From Caenimonas sedimenti (GTDB lineage Bacteria; Pseudomonadota; Gammaproteobacteria; Burkholderiales; Burkholderiaceae_C): a DNA stretch of 64,000 nt. The stretch is taken from NCBI RefSeq assembly GCF_007833165.1, contig NZ_VOBQ01000004.1, forward strand, positions 62,001 to 126,000, in the 5' to 3' direction. The position numbers and the translations under genes were made by a program. Below the pieces are notes generated by a model. The model searched no databases and was not told the DNA's origin. It was given only the letters and a program-made list of their open reading frames with translations. Of this stretch, positions 1 to 9,272 are shown piece after piece. Position 1 is the stretch's first letter; each line of letters starts with the position of its first letter.

Positions 1-711
1 TGCCGCCAGGCCCGCGAACACCGCCGCGGCCACGGGCCAGGGCCAGAGCGCGAGGCGCGGGCGGGCACGCACCAGGTCGCACAGCAGGAAGCCCGCGATG
101 AATTCCAGCACGAAGGGCGACGCGACGTAGAGCTGGAAAACGTTCAGGTCCTGGTAGCGCGGAACGCTGTACCGTCCCATCGAGGCTTCGTAGGCCATCG
201 TCGCCAGCACGAGCAACGCCCACGCGGCCAGTGCCTTGCGCAGCGCCGGGCGGGGCAGCCACAGGAGCAGGCCGATCACCAGGTAGAAGTAGATCTCCAT
301 GCTCAGCGTCCACAGGATCGGCAGGACGTAGCTCACCACATCGGTGAGCGGCAACAGCAGGAACGAACCCAGCACGTTCTTGTCGGCGAGTGGCCAGTCC
401 CACCAGTGGAAGGCGGCGAGGTAGGCGAAGAAGATCGGCCACCAGCCCACGTAGATGCGGCACAGGCGCACGGCGATGAAACGCTTGACGGCGGCGGCCC
501 CGGCAACGAACCCGCGGGTGTTCTCCGCGATCACCGCCCCGCTGATCACGAAGAAGAGATCGACCCCGGCGAATCCCAGCAGGAAGGTGCCGCGCAGCCA
601 TGAAGGCCATTCCGGCTGGTATTCCGGCGGCACCACGATCGGCTGCAGCATGTGGAACAGGACGACCCACAGCGCCGCGGCGAAGCGCAGGATCTGGATG
701 TTCTGGACCAT
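1..711 (-). CDS. Acyltransferase 3 (OafA/YrhL) family membrane protein, C-terminally truncated by window
   Basis: Integral membrane O-acyltransferase of the acyltransferase-3 family, which typically transfers acetyl or other acyl groups to cell-surface sugars. The minus-strand reading starts with ATG at 711 (residues MVQNIQILRFAA) and stays open to base 1. It shows the family's N-terminal LRFxAA...LFH signature with the conserved histidine, then the GVDLFFVISG motif and several further hydrophobic helices. About 237 residues are visible, so roughly the last third is missing. The ATG lies 19 bases downstream of the thyA stop, so the two may be co-transcribed. The acyl acceptor cannot be told from sequence; a role in modifying the surface polysaccharide is only a guess. 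Confidence 0.88.
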   Translation of the reverse strand, partial: MVQNIQILRFAAALWVVLFHMLQPIVVPPEYQPEWPSWLRGTFLLGFAGVDLFFVISGAVIAENTRGFVAGAAAVKRFIAVRLCRIYVGWWPIFFAYLAAFHWWDWPLADKNVLGSFLLLPLTDVVSYVLPILWTLSMEIYFYLVIGLLLWLPRPALRKALAAWALLVLATMAYEASMGRYSVPRYQDLNVFQLYVASPFVLEFIAGFLLCDLVRARPRLALWPWPVAAAVFAGLAA

Positions 712-730
712 GCGGGCGGCGAGCCGCGCG

Positions 731-1546
731 TCAGACCGCGACCGGCGCCTTGATCGCCCCGTGGCACTGGTAGTCCAGCACCTCGAAGTCCTCGTACTGG
801 TAGTCGAGGATGGAGGCCGGCTTGCGCTTGATGTTCAGCGTCGGGTAGGGGTAGGGCGCGCGGCTCAACTGCAGTTCCACCTGCTCGTGGTGGTTGCTGT
901 AGATGTGGCAGTCGCCGCCGGTCCAGACGAAGTCGCCCACCGCCAGCTCGCACTGCTGCGCGATCATGTGCGTGAGCAAGGCATAGCTGGCGATGTTGAA
1001 GGGCACGCCCAGGAAGATGTCGGCGCTGCGCTGGTACAGCTGGCAGGAGAGCTTGCCGTCCGCCACGTAGAACTGGAAGAAGGCGTGGCAGGGCGCCAAT
1101 GCCATCTTGGGGAGGTCCGCCACGTTCCAGGCGCTCACGATGATGCGCCGCGAATCGGGGTTGGTCTTGATGGTGTGGATCGCCTGTGCGATCTGGTCGA
1201 TGTGCCCGCCGTCCGGCGTCGGCCAGCTGCGCCATTGCACACCGTAGACCGGGCCCAGGTCGCCGTCCTCACGGGCCCATTCGTCCCAGATCGTCACGCC
1301 GCGCTCGCGCAGCCAGTTGTTGTCGCTGGAGCCCTGCAGGAACCAGAGCAGCTCGACGATGATGGACTTGAGGTGGACCTTCTTGGTGGTCACCAGCGGG
1401 AAGCCCTCGTTCAGGTCGAACCGCATCTGGTGGCCGAACACGCTGCGCGTGCCGGTGCCGGTGCGGTCGGTCTTGGGCGTGCCATGCGCGTAGACATGGC
1501 GCATGAAGTCTTCGTATTGAGTGCGGACGGGGCGGTCGGTGGCCAT
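731..1546 (-). CDS. thyA: Thymidylate synthase
   Basis: Converts dUMP to dTMP using methylenetetrahydrofolate; cytosolic. The 271-residue product is close to the usual ThyA length of about 264. It has the phosphate-binding RTGTGT loop at about residue 28, the catalytic cysteine in APCHAFFQF (Cys153), and the [13 protein letters not shown] substrate-binding segment. The sequence is intact from the Met at 1546 to the TGA at 731. It ends just before the acyltransferase gene and starts 6 bases from the end of the FAD-linked dehydrogenase gene, in the same direction. No dihydrofolate reductase gene is next to it in the window. Confidence 0.98.
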   Translation of the reverse strand: MATDRPVRTQYEDFMRHVYAHGTPKTDRTGTGTRSVFGHQMRFDLNEGFPLVTTKKVHLKSIIVELLWFLQGSSDNNWLRERGVTIWDEWAREDGDLGPVYGVQWRSWPTPDGGHIDQIAQAIHTIKTNPDSRRIIVSAWNVADLPKMALAPCHAFFQFYVADGKLSCQLYQRSADIFLGVPFNIASYALLTHMIAQQCELAVGDFVWTGGDCHIYSNHHEQVELQLSRAPYPYPTLNIKRKPASILDYQYEDFEVLDYQCHGAIKAPVAV

Positions 1547-1552
1547 GCCGGA

Positions 1553-2971
1553 TTATCGCAACGAGCCCAGCACGCGGCCGGGGTTGAGCAGATTCCCCGG
1601 GTCCAGCGCCAGCTTGATGGCCCGCATCATCCCCAGCGCCACCGGCGACTTGTGGTGCGGAAGCTTCTCGGCCTTCAACAGGCCGATGCCGTGTTCGGCG
1701 GAAATCGAGCCGTCGAACTTCTGCACCTGGTCATAGACCAGCGTGTTCACTTCGATCTCGCGCTCGCTCAGGAAGGCCGCCGCATCCCCGCCTTCCGGCG
1801 CCTGGACGTTGTAGTGCAGGTTGCCGTCACCGAGGTGGCCGAAGTTCACCAGGCGCACCCCCGGGATGTGGCTGGTCAGCAGCGCCCCTGTTTCGGAACA
1901 GAACTGCGGAATGCGCGACACGGGAATCGAGATGTCGTGCTTGATGTTCAGGCCTTCGTCGGCCTGCGCCAGGGGAATGGACTCGCGCACGTGCCAGAGC
2001 TGGCGTGCCTGCGCGATGTTCTCGGCCACCACGGCATCGGTGACCAGGCCTTGCTCCAGCGCGGTTTCCAGCAGGCGCTCGAACTGCGCGCGGGCATGCG
2101 CTTCCGATTCCTGGTCGGCGTTTTCCAGCAGCACGCAGAACGGCGTCTCCTGAAGGAAGGGCACGCGCTGCTGCGGATAGTGCTTCGCCACCAGCGACAG
2201 TGCGAACTGCCCCATCACCTCGAAACCGGTGAGGGAGGCACCCAGGGTCTGCTGCGCGAGACCCAGCAGGCTGACCGCGGCCTCCAGCGACGGCACCGCC
2301 GCCCAGGCCGTGAGCGTCGCCGCGGGCAGGGGGTAGAGCTTCATCGTCGCGCCGGTGATCACGCCAAGCGTGCCTTCGCTGCCGATGAACAGGTCGCGCA
2401 GGTCGTAGCCGGTGTTGTCCTTGCGCAGCCCGGAGAGGCCGTCCCAGATTTCGCCCTGCGCCGTGACCACTTCCAGCCCCAGGCAGAGGTCGCGCGTGTT
2501 GCCGTAGCGCAGCACCTGCGTGCCGCCCGCGTTGGTGGCGAGGTTGCCGCCGATGGTGCAGCTGCCCTCGGCCGCCAGGCTGAGGGGAAACAGGTGGCCC
2601 GCCGCCTCCGTGACCTCCTGCAGGTTCTGCAGCACGCAGCCGGCGTCCGCCGTCACGGTCATGTTGGCGGGATCGATGTGGCGGACCTGGTTCATCCGCT
2701 TCAGGCTCAGCACGACTTCCCGTCCGGAGGCGTCGGGCGTGCTGCCCACGACCATGCCGGTATTGCCGCCCTGCGGGACGATGGGCGCGCCGGCTTCGGC
2801 GCAGGCCCGCACGACAGCGGCCACCTCCTGCGTGGAGGCTGGCCGCACCACGGCCAGCGCCTTGCCGCGCATCCGCTTGCGCCAGTCCTGCTCGTAGGCC
2901 GCGAGGTCGCCCTCGGTGAGAACGTGGGCGTCACCCACGGCGGCGCGCAGCCGCGCAATCAGATCAGTCAT
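1553..2971 (-). CDS. FAD-binding oxidoreductase, GlcD/D-lactate dehydrogenase-like
   Basis: Flavoprotein of the FAD-linked oxidase family that oxidises a 2-hydroxy acid such as D-lactate, glycolate or D-2-hydroxyglutarate. From the ATG at 2971 it is 472 residues (MTDLIARLRAAVG). It carries the PP-loop FAD motif VPQGGNTGMVVGS, the second FAD segment around SCTIGGNLATNAGGTQVLRYG, and a C-terminal FAD-oxidase domain with the typical NFGHLGDGNLHYN and SAEHGIGLLK metal/substrate motifs. The open frame runs 70 codons further upstream, but that part is low-complexity and lies inside the neighbouring DUF2069 gene. The start chosen overlaps that gene's stop by 4 bases, which suggests translational coupling. 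The exact substrate is not determinable. Confidence 0.92.
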   Translation of the reverse strand: MTDLIARLRAAVGDAHVLTEGDLAAYEQDWRKRMRGKALAVVRPASTQEVAAVVRACAEAGAPIVPQGGNTGMVVGSTPDASGREVVLSLKRMNQVRHIDPANMTVTADAGCVLQNLQEVTEAAGHLFPLSLAAEGSCTIGGNLATNAGGTQVLRYGNTRDLCLGLEVVTAQGEIWDGLSGLRKDNTGYDLRDLFIGSEGTLGVITGATMKLYPLPAATLTAWAAVPSLEAAVSLLGLAQQTLGASLTGFEVMGQFALSLVAKHYPQQRVPFLQETPFCVLLENADQESEAHARAQFERLLETALEQGLVTDAVVAENIAQARQLWHVRESIPLAQADEGLNIKHDISIPVSRIPQFCSETGALLTSHIPGVRLVNFGHLGDGNLHYNVQAPEGGDAAAFLSEREIEVNTLVYDQVQKFDGSISAEHGIGLLKAEKLPHHKSPVALGMMRAIKLALDPGNLLNPGRVLGSLR

Positions 2972-3348
2972 GGTGTTTTCCGCAATCGTTGGCGCACGTG
3001 CAGCACGCACGCCGTGAACAGGACGAGGCACAGCACGACTTCGACGATCGCGAGCACGGCACTCGTGCCTCGGTCGCTCGTCGCGCGGACCGCGCCTTCG
3101 ATGAAATAGATCCACACCAGCAGGCTCATCCAGCGGTAGGTGTAGAGGCGCATGCGCAGCAGCCCGCCGAGCGGAATGCACAGGGGCAGCACCTTGATCG
3201 CGAGCCAGGTACCGCCCGGCCGCAGCGGCGCCAACCAGAGCTCCCAGGCCACGCCCAGGGCGATCAGACCCAGCACGCTGCCGACGGCGAGCCAGCGGGT
3301 GGCTTCCACGGCGGGTGAGGCCGCGACGGCAACTTCGGAGGAGGGCAT
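2968..3348 (-). CDS. DUF2069 inner-membrane protein
   Basis: Small integral membrane protein of 126 residues with four predicted hydrophobic stretches. It matches the DUF2069 pattern, with a central KVLPLCIPLGGLL followed by YTYRWMSLLVWIYFIEG. The function of this family is unknown. It overlaps the downstream FAD-dehydrogenase start by 4 bases and faces the divergent YihY-like gene at 3375, so the 26 bases between must hold signals for both directions. Confidence 0.85.
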   Translation of the reverse strand: MPSSEVAVAASPAVEATRWLAVGSVLGLIALGVAWELWLAPLRPGGTWLAIKVLPLCIPLGGLLRMRLYTYRWMSLLVWIYFIEGAVRATSDRGTSAVLAIVEVVLCLVLFTACVLHVRQRLRKTP

Positions 3349-3374
3349 AGATCGAATGGCATCATAGCGGCCAC

Positions 3375-4577
3375 ATGAACATGGGCCGACTGCTTGCCGT
3401 CCTGGGGCGCTTCCCCTGGTGGACGACGCTCCTCACCCTGCGCGAACGCTTTCGCGAGGACCGGCTCGGCATGTCCGCGAGCAGCCTGACCTTCACCACC
3501 ACCATCGCGCTGGTGCCGTTCTTCACGGTGGTGCTGGCCGTGTTCACTGCGTTCCCCATGTTCGGCAAGCTGCAGGCGGGCGTGCAAGCCTGGCTGGTGC
3601 AAAGCCTGGTGCCCGACGCGATCTCGCGCCAGGTGCTGGGTTACCTGACGCAGTTCGCCGGCAAGGCCAGCCGCCTGGGCAGCGTCGGCCTGGCGGTCCT
3701 GCTGGTCACCGCGCTGGCGCTCGTGCTGACGATCGACCGCACCCTGAACGGCATCTGGCGCGTCCGCCGGGTGCGCCCGCTGCCCCAGCGCGTGCTGATC
3801 TACTGGGCCGCCATCACGCTGGGCCCCCTGTTGCTGGCCGCCAGCCTGAGCACCACGTCGTACGTGCTGTCGGCCTCGCGCGGACTGGTGGGTGCGCTCC
3901 CGGGCGGCCTCACGCTGCTGCTGGACCTGTTCGAGTTCGTCATGGTCGCGGCGGCGCTGAGCGCGCTCTACCGGTTCGTGCCGAACACGCCGGTGCGCTG
4001 GGCGCACGCCTTGGCCGGCGGGGTGTTCGGCGCGCTGGGCATGGAAATCGCCAAGCGCCTGCTCGCCTGGTACCTGAGCCTGGTGCCGACGTATTCGATG
4101 GTGTATGGCGCCTTCGCGACGCTGCCCATCCTGCTGGTGTGGATCTACATGGCCTGGGCGATCGTGCTGCTGGGCGCCGTGATCGCGGCTTACCTGCCCA
4201 GCCTGCTGGCTGGCGCGCGGCGGCACGGCGGTGGCCCGGGCTGGCCCTTCCAGCTCGCGCTCGAGGTGCTGCAGCACCTGGAACGGGCGCGCGTCGGCGC
4301 GCGCCGCGGCATGAGCGCGACCGAGCTGGCCGATGCCCTGGAGGTGGACCCGCTGCAGCTCGAACCGGTGCTGCAGACGCTGGTGCAGCTGGACTGGATC
4401 GGACGCCTCAACGAGGTCGACGACCAGGAGGGCACCCGTTTCGTGCTGTTGGCTGACGCGGAGTCGACGGCGCTCGAGCCCTTGCTGCGGCACCTGTTGC
4501 TGCCATCGTCACCCGCCACCGAGAAACTCTGGACCAGTGGGCGGCTTTCGTCGGTGTACCTGAAGGACGTGCTGTGA
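3375..4577 (+). CDS. YihY/UPF0761 family inner-membrane protein
   Basis: Multi-pass membrane protein of 400 residues, related to YihY (formerly called ribonuclease BN by mistake). The first ~280 residues contain about six hydrophobic helices, including FTTTIALVPFFTVVLAVF near the N terminus and the family-typical LLVWIYMAWAIVLLGA around residue 255. Residues ~290-400 form a soluble tail with a winged-helix-like stretch (MSATELADALEVDPLQLEPVLQTL). The stop overlaps the GTG start of the following AMP-binding gene (GTGA), implying coupled translation. The cellular role of the family is not established. Confidence 0.88.
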   Translation: MNMGRLLAVLGRFPWWTTLLTLRERFREDRLGMSASSLTFTTTIALVPFFTVVLAVFTAFPMFGKLQAGVQAWLVQSLVPDAISRQVLGYLTQFAGKASRLGSVGLAVLLVTALALVLTIDRTLNGIWRVRRVRPLPQRVLIYWAAITLGPLLLAASLSTTSYVLSASRGLVGALPGGLTLLLDLFEFVMVAAALSALYRFVPNTPVRWAHALAGGVFGALGMEIAKRLLAWYLSLVPTYSMVYGAFATLPILLVWIYMAWAIVLLGAVIAAYLPSLLAGARRHGGGPGWPFQLALEVLQHLERARVGARRGMSATELADALEVDPLQLEPVLQTLVQLDWIGRLNEVDDQEGTRFVLLADAESTALEPLLRHLLLPSSPATEKLWTSGRLSSVYLKDVL

Positions 4578-6004
4578 TCGCGTTGCCGGCCTTGCCCTCC
4601 ACCCTGGAGGTGATCGAGGCGCATGCCCTGCGGCAGCCGGCCGCGCCGGCGTTGCATGAAGGCTCCTTGCACCTGGATTTCGCCGGCTTGGACCGGGCGC
4701 TGCGCAACTGCGCGACCGAGTTGCATCGGCTCGGCATCCGCCGCGGCCACCGGGTGGCGGTGGGCGGCCCGGGCTTCGCGCGGCAACTCATCGTGGTGCT
4801 CGCATGCGAGGCGCTCGGCGCCGCCACCGCTTCGTTCCTCGGGGAGGGCGACCCGGACGCGCCCGAGCTGTTCGCGCTGGTCGACTGGGTGGTGGCTGGC
4901 GTACCGCAGGCCGTGCCGGGCTCACGCTTCGTGCTGATCGACGACGCGTTCCTGCAGCCGTTTTTCACCCAGGTTCCGCCGGCCAGCCGCATCCGCACCG
5001 AGCTCGCGTTGCATGAACTGCAGCGCATCGCGCGCACTTCCGGCTCCAGTGGCAAGTCGAAATTCATCGCGATATCGCGCCAGGCCCAGGAAGGTTGGGT
5101 GGCCGGCACGCTTGATCTGTCCCATTTCGTCCCGTCCTCGCGCCTGCTCGTGTGCGGCCCGCTCGTCATGAATGCGGCCCTGGCACGCAGCAGCCGCTGC
5201 CTGCGCGCCGGAGGCCTGGTGATGGTGGGCGGAGGTGCCGAATTGCCCACCCTGGCGCCAACCGACGTCTGGGGCCTGCCGCTGCACCTGGAGCGCCTGC
5301 TGGATGAAGCGCCGGCGGGCTACAGGGCGCCCCATCCCGTGTCGGTCACGACCGTGGGAGGCGCGCTGCGCGCCGACTTGCGGGTGCGGATCGAGCAGGC
5401 TTTCGGCGCCCTGGTGGTCAATCGCTACGGCAGCAACGAGGCCGGCTCGGTGTGCTACGAGATGGACGCTCAGGGCGTGGGCTGGCTGAGTCCCGCAGTC
5501 GAAGTGCGCATCCTGGACGCCGAGGGCGCCGAGGTTGCGCCCGGCGGCTATGGCGCCATCGCGCTGCGCACCCCCTCGATGGCCGACGGTTACCTGGGCC
5601 AGCCGGAGGAGGTGAACCAGGCATTCCGTGGTGGCTGGTTCCACAGTGCCGATGTCGGGGCCGTCGTGGGGCCGCGGCGGCTGCACTTGCTGGGACGCCA
5701 GGACGACCTGATCAATGTCGCCGGCATCAAGCTGCCCGCCTCGCGCGTGGAGGAGGACTTGCGGCGGCTGGCGCTCGGTGAGTGCACGGTGCTGGCCGTG
5801 AACGGCTCGAGCGCGTCCGCCGCGGCGGTCGGCGTGGCGGTCGTGTTGACGCCCGGCGTGACCCAGGCTGAAGCCGTGCGGCGCATCGCCGAGGTCTTGC
5901 AGCCGGTGCAGCCAGCGTCGGTTCGCGTGCTGTTCGTTTCCGGCCTGCCCCGCCTGCCCAACGGCAAGCCGGACCGCATGGCGCTGCTGCGGCTGTTTGC
6001 CTAG
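4574..6004 (+). CDS. AMP-binding (acyl-CoA synthetase / adenylation) enzyme
   Basis: Member of the ANL superfamily, which activates a carboxylic acid with ATP to an acyl-adenylate and usually passes it to CoA or a carrier protein. The 476-residue product has the P-loop RTSGSSGKSKF (about residue 155), the YGSNEAG adenine motif, the GRQDDLINVAGIK hinge motif, and the catalytic C-terminal lysine region LPNGKPDR. Translation starts at a GTG overlapping the YihY stop. It is shorter than typical acyl-CoA synthetases (~540), mostly in the N-terminal part. The stop TAG shares the palindrome CTAG with the stop of the convergent DUF962 gene. Substrate unknown. Confidence 0.85.
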   Translation: MIALPALPSTLEVIEAHALRQPAAPALHEGSLHLDFAGLDRALRNCATELHRLGIRRGHRVAVGGPGFARQLIVVLACEALGAATASFLGEGDPDAPELFALVDWVVAGVPQAVPGSRFVLIDDAFLQPFFTQVPPASRIRTELALHELQRIARTSGSSGKSKFIAISRQAQEGWVAGTLDLSHFVPSSRLLVCGPLVMNAALARSSRCLRAGGLVMVGGGAELPTLAPTDVWGLPLHLERLLDEAPAGYRAPHPVSVTTVGGALRADLRVRIEQAFGALVVNRYGSNEAGSVCYEMDAQGVGWLSPAVEVRILDAEGAEVAPGGYGAIALRTPSMADGYLGQPEEVNQAFRGGWFHSADVGAVVGPRRLHLLGRQDDLINVAGIKLPASRVEEDLRRLALGECTVLAVNGSSASAAAVGVAVVLTPGVTQAEAVRRIAEVLQPVQPASVRVLFVSGLPRLPNGKPDRMALLRLFA

Positions 6005-6330
6005 AACGGGATCTTGCCCGTCCAGATGTCCTTGTACATCGCCCAGTCGCCCATGAAGCTGTAGAGCGGCCGCTTGAAGCTGGCGGGCTTGTTCTTCTCG
6101 AAGCCGAAGTGGCCGGCCCAGGCGAAGCCATAGCCGAACAACAGCCCGGCCAGCAGCCACCAGGCGTTGGCCGTGACCACCATGGTCACCAGGCAGGCCA
6201 GCGACAGGCTGCAGCCCACGAAGTGCAGCCGCCGGCAGGTGCGGTTGCTGTGCTCGCGCAGGTAGAACGGGTAGAAGTCCGCGAAGGTCTGGAAAGACCG
6301 GGGATCGATCTCGGTGGCGGTGCTGCTCAT
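6001..6330 (-). CDS. DUF962 / Mpo1-like membrane protein
   Basis: Protein of 109 residues with two hydrophobic hairpin helices, matching the DUF962 (YGL010w/Mpo1-like) family. The pattern FADFYPFYLREHSN...RRLHFVGCSL and the C-terminal GHFGFEKNKPA are diagnostic. Yeast Mpo1 is an iron-dependent dioxygenase acting on 2-hydroxy fatty acids, and the conserved histidines (H27, H36, H74) fit that chemistry, but bacterial members are not characterised. Its stop codon is encoded by the same CTAG as the stop of the convergent acyl-CoA synthetase gene. Confidence 0.85.
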   Translation of the reverse strand: MSSTATEIDPRSFQTFADFYPFYLREHSNRTCRRLHFVGCSLSLACLVTMVVTANAWWLLAGLLFGYGFAWAGHFGFEKNKPASFKRPLYSFMGDWAMYKDIWTGKIPF

Positions 6331-6360
6331 CGAATGTCTCCTGGTGCCTGTGGGCGAAGT

Positions 6361-7635
6361 TTAGGCCACTGAGAAGGGCGCCTTCAAGAACCCGCGGAAC
6401 CGCGCGCGGCCGCCGCGCGTCGGCGCTTCGGTGAGACGGTAACGCGGGAAGCGCGCGAGAAATCGCCCGATGGCCACCCGGCCTTCCAGCCGCGCCAGGC
6501 TCAGGCCCGCGCATTGGTGGATGCCGAAGCCGAAGGCAAGATGGCGGTTGTTCACCCGCGCCAGATCCAGCACGTCGGGCGTGGAGAACTGCGCCGGGTC
6601 CCGGTTGGCCGCCGCGATGCACAGCGTGACCAGCGCGCCTTCCGGCAGTGCCACGCCGCCGACCTCGCAAGCGCGGACTGCCCGGCGGTTGCCGAGCTGG
6701 TTGGACGACTCGAAGCGCAGGAACTCATCGACGGCCACCGTGAGCAGGGGCTCCAGCGCGTCCCAGTCCGGCCGGGGGCCGAGACGCTCCAGCAGCCACG
6801 CCTTTTGCGCCGGCCATTCTTCCAGGGCGACCAGCGCATTGCCGATGAGGTTGGTGGTGGTTTCGTGACCTGCATTGAGGATGAAGATGCAGTTCTGCAG
6901 CAGTTCCACTTCGCTCAGCTGCTCGCCGTTCTCGCCCTCGATCAGGCGCGTGAGCACGTCGTGCTCGGGATCCAGCGGCACCTGGCGGCGCTCGGCGACC
7001 AGGCCTCTCAAATAGCCGAGGAACTCGGTGACGCTGCGGTTGCCCAGCGCTTCCTGCTCGGGTGTCAGCTTCGGTTCCAGCGCGCCCAGGATGGCCAGCG
7101 ACCAGGCGCGCAGCGGTTCGCGGTCGGCATGCGGCACCCCCAGCAGGTTGCCGATGACTTCCACCGGGATGGCGGAGGCGAAGTCCTCGATCAGGTCGCC
7201 GCCGCCTTTCGCTTCGATGCCGTCCAGCAGGCCTTCGACGAGCATGATCAGGCCCGGCTCCATCGCGGAGATGGCGCGGCGGGTGAGTGCGCCCATGATC
7301 AGCTTGCGCACGCGCGTGTGCAGCGGCGGGTCGTTGAACACCAGGCTGGTGGTGTGGTGCTCCAGCAGCGCGGAGGCGGCTCCATACTTGGGCGTGAACT
7401 CGACCTTCTTGTCGGAGCTGAAGGCCTGCGCGTCGCGGTAGACCGCGACCAGGTCCGCATGGCGCGTGAGGAAGTACGAGCCGTCCGGCATCTGCCGCAC
7501 CGGCTGCGTCTCGCGCAGCGCCGCGTACACGGGATAGGGGTTGGCGTAGAAGTCGGCGGGCAGGGCGCGCAGGTCGAGCCCGGCGGCAATTTCGCGCGCG
7601 CGCTCGGGCGTCATGGCGGGCGTGATGGACGGCAT
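6361..7635 (-). CDS. Cytochrome P450
   Basis: Soluble bacterial class I P450 monooxygenase of 424 residues. It shows the I-helix oxygen-binding motif AGHETT (255-260), the K-helix ExxR (E304-R307), and the heme loop FGFGIHQCAG with the thiolate ligand Cys375. Nothing next to it encodes a ferredoxin or ferredoxin reductase, so its electron donor must come from elsewhere. The substrate is unknown. The product ends 30 bases before the DUF962 gene in the same direction, so the two could share a transcript. Confidence 0.95.
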   Translation of the reverse strand: MPSITPAMTPERAREIAAGLDLRALPADFYANPYPVYAALRETQPVRQMPDGSYFLTRHADLVAVYRDAQAFSSDKKVEFTPKYGAASALLEHHTTSLVFNDPPLHTRVRKLIMGALTRRAISAMEPGLIMLVEGLLDGIEAKGGGDLIEDFASAIPVEVIGNLLGVPHADREPLRAWSLAILGALEPKLTPEQEALGNRSVTEFLGYLRGLVAERRQVPLDPEHDVLTRLIEGENGEQLSEVELLQNCIFILNAGHETTTNLIGNALVALEEWPAQKAWLLERLGPRPDWDALEPLLTVAVDEFLRFESSNQLGNRRAVRACEVGGVALPEGALVTLCIAAANRDPAQFSTPDVLDLARVNNRHLAFGFGIHQCAGLSLARLEGRVAIGRFLARFPRYRLTEAPTRGGRARFRGFLKAPFSVA

Positions 7636-7658
7636 GGCGGGATTGTGCCGCGCCGCGC

Positions 7659-9272
7659 TCAGGGCTGGAGCGGTCGCAGCTGGTCGTCGGCCAGCCCGAC
7701 CAGCAGGGCCCGGCCGTCGGGCAGGACGCGGAATTCGCCGAAGCGCGCGCGTTCGAAGCGCGCGGCCTCGCCTTCACGGAAGAACCAGGCGTCGGTGACC
7801 AGGATCCAGCGCCCGTCCTTGGGCGTGAGCTCGATCCGGAATTCGCCGGCAGCCAGCGCTTCACCGGGCCGGGCGATGCGCGAGAGCTGCGCCACGCCGC
7901 GGGCATCGCGGCTGGCCACGGCGTGGGGCCGGCGGCCGCCCGCCAGCGGGGGCAACTCGCCGGCGGCCGCACCCGGCACGTTGAACGCCAGGCGCATGAA
8001 GTCGCCCTGCATCAGGGAGCGCGGGTCCACCGGCGCGAGCGCGACGTAGACCTTGTCACCTTGCGCGATCAGGCGTTCCTTCTGCCAGATGGAGAGGTTG
8101 GCCGCCGCCAGCACCAGCACGGCGGTCACGAGAACGAGAACCGGCCCGCGGCGCAGCTGCGGCGCAGGCGCGGCACCCGTCGCGCGCGGCCCACGGCCCG
8201 CCCACCAGGCGGCTGCGGCCAGCGCGGCGCCGGCTGCGGCCAGCACGATCGCCTTGAGCGCGAGCGGCCAGGCGAGCTGGTAGTAGAACGCGCCGACGAT
8301 CCACGCGGCCGCGAGCGCCGCGGCACCGGCCAGGCGCCAGCGCTGCGAGGTCGCGGTCAGCACCAGCGCGAGCAGCACGGCGCCCAGGGCCGGCAGGAAG
8401 AAGGCGAGCACCGCGAGGACGATTCCCGCCAGCGCCGCGGCCGGCCGCCGCAGCGTCGCCCAGCGCCGGCCCGCCAGCACCACCGCGGCGGCCGCGAGCG
8501 AGAACGAGATCGCCTGCATGGCCGCGCCCATGGCCGACCAGCCGCTGCCGTCCGCGATGCCGCGGAATCCGCCGAGGTTGCCCGCCACGAACATCGTGAT
8601 GCCGGATTGCACAGCCAGCCCGGCGAGCACCGGCAGCAACCATCCCGCCGCGACGGATTCCACCAGGGCGGCTTGCCGCGCCCGCTCGCCGGATGCCAGC
8701 ACACGCTGCTGCAGCCACAGCGCCGCCGCCCAGGCGGCCAGCGTGCCGTGCAATGCCAGCCAGAAGCTGTCCAGCTCGCCGCCCCGGCCGACGTGCTCGA
8801 ACGGCACGATCACGCCCATGAACGCGGCAGCGGCGGCCGCCCCGAGCAGCACCCGCAGCCACGGCCGGTCCAGCAGCGCGCACAGGCCGAGTGCCACGGC
8901 GCAGAGCAAGCCGGCTGCCGGCGCATCCGGCAGGTCGCGGAAGAAGGCCATGGCCAGGCAGCCGCCGCCCACCACCAGCGCCGGCATCGCCAACTGCTCG
9001 ACGAAGGTCGGCAACTCGCGTGCCCGCAGCAGCACGACGGCCGCCGCGAGCAGCAGCACACCGACGAAGTAGGCCCCGGCGCTGTTGGCGATCAGCCCGC
9101 CCAGCAGCAGGCCGGCGACGCCGAGCAGCGGCACGGCCGCCAGCCAGGCCCCCAGGGCAATCAGCAGCACGACCGGCCAGGGCCGGGATTCTTGCGGTGG
9201 CAGGGCGGCGCCTGCCGGCAGCACACCACGGTCGGCGGCGGCCTGAAGAAGCTCGTCCATGTTCGTGTTCAT
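7659..9272 (-). CDS. DUF4401 and GDYXXLXY domain membrane protein
   Basis: Protein of 537 residues that appears to join two families often encoded separately. The N-terminal ~350 residues hold about ten hydrophobic helices of the DUF4401 type. The C-terminal ~150 residues form a periplasmic-type GDYXXLXY domain with the hallmark LMQGDFMRLAFNVP (a Phe replacing the first Tyr). The gene overlaps the end of the DUF2157 gene by 4 bases. DUF2157, DUF4401 and GDYXXLXY genes normally cluster, and their shared function is unknown. The N-terminal region is extremely alanine-rich. Confidence 0.85.
   Translation of the reverse strand: MNTNMDELLQAAADRGVLPAGAALPPQESRPWPVVLLIALGAWLAAVPLLGVAGLLLGGLIANSAGAYFVGVLLLAAAVVLLRARELPTFVEQLAMPALVVGGGCLAMAFFRDLPDAPAAGLLCAVALGLCALLDRPWLRVLLGAAAAAAFMGVIVPFEHVGRGGELDSFWLALHGTLAAWAAALWLQQRVLASGERARQAALVESVAAGWLLPVLAGLAVQSGITMFVAGNLGGFRGIADGSGWSAMGAAMQAISFSLAAAAVVLAGRRWATLRRPAAALAGIVLAVLAFFLPALGAVLLALVLTATSQRWRLAGAAALAAAWIVGAFYYQLAWPLALKAIVLAAAGAALAAAAWWAGRGPRATGAAPAPQLRRGPVLVLVTAVLVLAAANLSIWQKERLIAQGDKVYVALAPVDPRSLMQGDFMRLAFNVPGAAAGELPPLAGGRRPHAVASRDARGVAQLSRIARPGEALAAGEFRIELTPKDGRWILVTDAWFFREGEAARFERARFGEFRVLPDGRALLVGLADDQLRPLQP

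Noticed and set aside
455-3109. Very long plus-strand open frame (884 codons) opposite thyA and the FAD dehydrogenase
   Set aside because: Antisense shadow of GC-rich genes: biased, repetitive residue make-up (R, H, V, Q) and no recognisable domain, while the minus strand encodes clear families.
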